64,000 bases of DNA. Source: Micromonospora sp. FIMYZ51 (GTDB lineage: Bacteria; Actinomycetota; Actinomycetes; Mycobacteriales; Micromonosporaceae). Every line of letters begins with the position of its first letter. The first letter of the stretch is position 1. Below, in pieces: positions 62,964 to 64,000 of the stretch. Both the position numbers and the translations under genes were made by a program. The notes under the pieces are model-generated. The model was not told where the DNA came from. It searched no databases and saw nothing but the letters and a program-made list of their open reading frames with translations. The stretch lies in NCBI RefSeq assembly GCF_038246755.1, contig NZ_CP134706.1, forward strand, positions 4,898,001 to 4,962,000, given 5' to 3'.

Positions 62964-63399
62964 GTCGCACCCTTCGGTTCGCGTAAGGCGCACGCTTCCA
63001 TCACCGTCGCTGCCCGGACAAGTGCCAAAGTGTCGGGCGATGGCCCGCGACCGTTGACAACACGTCAACGCTTTTCGTCGCCGGCCCGTTCTTTGGTCAC
63101 GCTTTCGGTGATGGGAACGCGCGGCGACCCGCGTTTTTCGCGCCCGAGGCTGCTCGCGTCGCTTGTCGGCTGGCTGAGCTGACGGCAGCACCCCCGCAAC
63201 CGGGCCGACGCCCACCGGCCGGGCCGAACACGACGAGGTCCGACCGGGGCGGCGCGACGGCCGTTAGGATCCGGGCGCGCCCGAGCGTCCCGCCCCATCG
63301 CCCGGCACCACCGGGTCGACCAAGCCTCCTGCGCCCACGCCCGGTACGGGCCGGTATGCATCGCGGTCGAGCGGGGTTCCGGTCGCCCCGAGCTACCCG
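62964..63399. other. 436-bp divergent intergenic region
   Basis: Lies between the aminotransferase start and the unknown gene at 63400. It holds the inverted repeat at 63053-63069. I see no RNA gene and no open frame with a ribosome binding site; a 24-codon frame at 63110 has none. The right-hand part (63180-63399) is in an open frame with the next gene and could be partly coding if its start lies upstream. Confidence 0.5.
63053..63069. promoter_or_regulatory. palindrome upstream of the aminotransferase-mmsA operon
   Basis: GTTGAC (63053-63058) and GTCAAC (63064-63069) flank AACAC. The TTGAC element also resembles a -35 box on each strand. Its position 90-106 bp before the operon start suits an operator or promoter; the regulator is unknown. 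Confidence 0.4.
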
Positions 63400-64000
63400 A
63401 TGGTGGCCCTGCCCCGGGCGGTGCGCACGGCCGACGCCGGGACGACCGTGGCGGGGATCGGCGACTGGGTCGACAGCGCACCGCTGCGGGATCTGGTGGC
63501 CTGCTTCGGCGGCCGGTGGCCCACCGGCGACCTCGGTGCGGTGCTCGCCGGGCTTGACGAGTTCTCCGCCCGACACTGGGATTTCCGGGCCGGTCGGGAG
63601 CGGCCCGACGCCCGGGAGCCCGACCTGGATCCGGTCACCGCCGGTCGGGCCCGGGCCGCCGCCATCGCGCTCGGCATGGTCCGGCCGCTGCCCCCGGCCC
63701 GCCCCCGGTACGCCCACCTGGTGGTGCTCGGCGGGTTGGCGCACGCCTGCCTGCGCCGGGTCGCGTACGCGGCGGACCTGCTGCGCCGTGGCCTGCGGGT
63801 GACTGGCGAACTGGCCGTGCTGGGCAGTTACCGGCCGCTGTCCGACGTGGAGCGGCGTACCCTCGCCGAGGCCGGCGTGACCGGTTGCGACACCGAGGTG
63901 GACGCGCTGGACGCGGCGGTCCGGTGGACATTCGACGTTGCCGGCCCGGACGCCGAGGACGGCCTGGACGCCGGTCACCCGCACCACTCCTGGTCGTCGC
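63400..64000 (+). CDS. unknown actinobacterial protein (3' end outside window)
   Basis: The frame from ATG 63400 runs past the window end with typical codon use: third positions are almost all G or C. About 200 residues are visible. The middle has RYAHLVVLGGLAHACLRRVA and LRVTGELAVLGSYRPLSDVE, which suggest a Rossmann-like alpha/beta fold with a YxxLVVLGG nucleotide-like strand. I do not recognise the family. No ribosome binding site is seen before ATG 63400, and the frame is open upstream, so the true start may be earlier. Confidence 0.6.
   Translation, partial: MVALPRAVRTADAGTTVAGIGDWVDSAPLRDLVACFGGRWPTGDLGAVLAGLDEFSARHWDFRAGRERPDAREPDLDPVTAGRARAAAIALGMVRPLPPARPRYAHLVVLGGLAHACLRRVAYAADLLRRGLRVTGELAVLGSYRPLSDVERRTLAEAGVTGCDTEVDALDAAVRWTFDVAGPDAEDGLDAGHPHHSWSS

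Noticed and set aside
63110..63181. Short + strand frame starting MGTRGDPRFS
   Set aside because: No ribosome binding site and no coupling to a neighbour; chance frame in GC-rich DNA.

Overview
The window is chromosomal DNA of a very GC-rich actinobacterium. Near-universal G/C third positions, GTG/TTG starts with AGGAGG-type ribosome binding sites, a mycobacterial-type LpqY-SugABC importer, NgcEFG, DUF397/helix-turn-helix pairs and DUF1707 proteins all point to Actinomycetes. The overall style, including the intergenic hairpin repeats, fits Micromonosporaceae (Micromonospora or a close relative); that family-level call is inference from pattern, not from a marker gene. I saw no rRNA, tRNA, CRISPR array, transposase, prophage or replication origin.

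Layout. 1-6.7 kb: flavodoxin-like WrbA (cut by the window edge), a HAD phosphatase, a winged-helix protein, an NAD-dependent epimerase, a divergent HxlR/RidA pair, an alpha/beta hydrolase and a helix-turn-helix/DUF397 pair. 6.85-7.5 kb: a leader hairpin, a 25-codon peptide gene, a small Cys-rich protein, a strong terminator and a GC-rich direct repeat. 7.5-11.9 kb: the trehalose-type importer lpqY-sugA-sugB-sugC. 12.2-18.4 kb: a thioredoxin-fold protein and a 1,810-residue secreted multidomain protein ending in a NucA/NucB-like nuclease domain. 18.4-26.0 kb: VOC protein, MarR, an FMN-reductase/acetyltransferase fusion, TetR with twin operators and a quinone oxidoreductase, small hypotheticals, a GNAT protein and a second TetR. 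26.2-32.3 kb: three glucan-active enzymes (GH63-type glucosidase, debranching-type GH, GT4 glucosyltransferase). 32.5-35.0 kb: DUF1707 protein, methyltransferase, DUF457 membrane protein. 35.1-43.2 kb: a LacI-controlled operon (binding protein, two permeases, GH31 alpha-xylosidase, GH1 beta-glucosidase) that best fits xyloglucan-oligosaccharide use. 43.3-46.7 kb: nucleotidyltransferase, methyltransferase-like fragment, PolA-type polymerase, secreted I36 inhibitor. 47.0-53.2 kb: an RpiR-SIS-NgcEFG operon for N-acetylglucosamine/chitobiose, with a divergent BadF-type sugar kinase that carries a frameshift. 53.3-58.8 kb: a three-gene system of trypco2 domain protein, membrane pentapeptide-repeat protein and a trypsin-STAND NTPase-repeat protein. 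58.7-64 kb: acyltransferase, a class III aminotransferase/MmsA catabolic operon and an unknown gene running off the end.

How the parts work together. Three sugar ABC systems sit within 42 kb, but only the trehalose-type one has an ATPase gene (7497-8702), so that or another MsiK-like ATPase probably energises the others. The most unusual locus is 53297-58783: three translationally coupled genes pairing a regulatory protease and a STAND-type NTPase with eleven or twelve nearly identical 38-residue repeats, the architecture expected of an NTP-dependent conflict or surveillance system. A family of about 70-bp intergenic inverted repeats (25131, 34996, 43232) keeps a common inner motif while its arm sequences change together.
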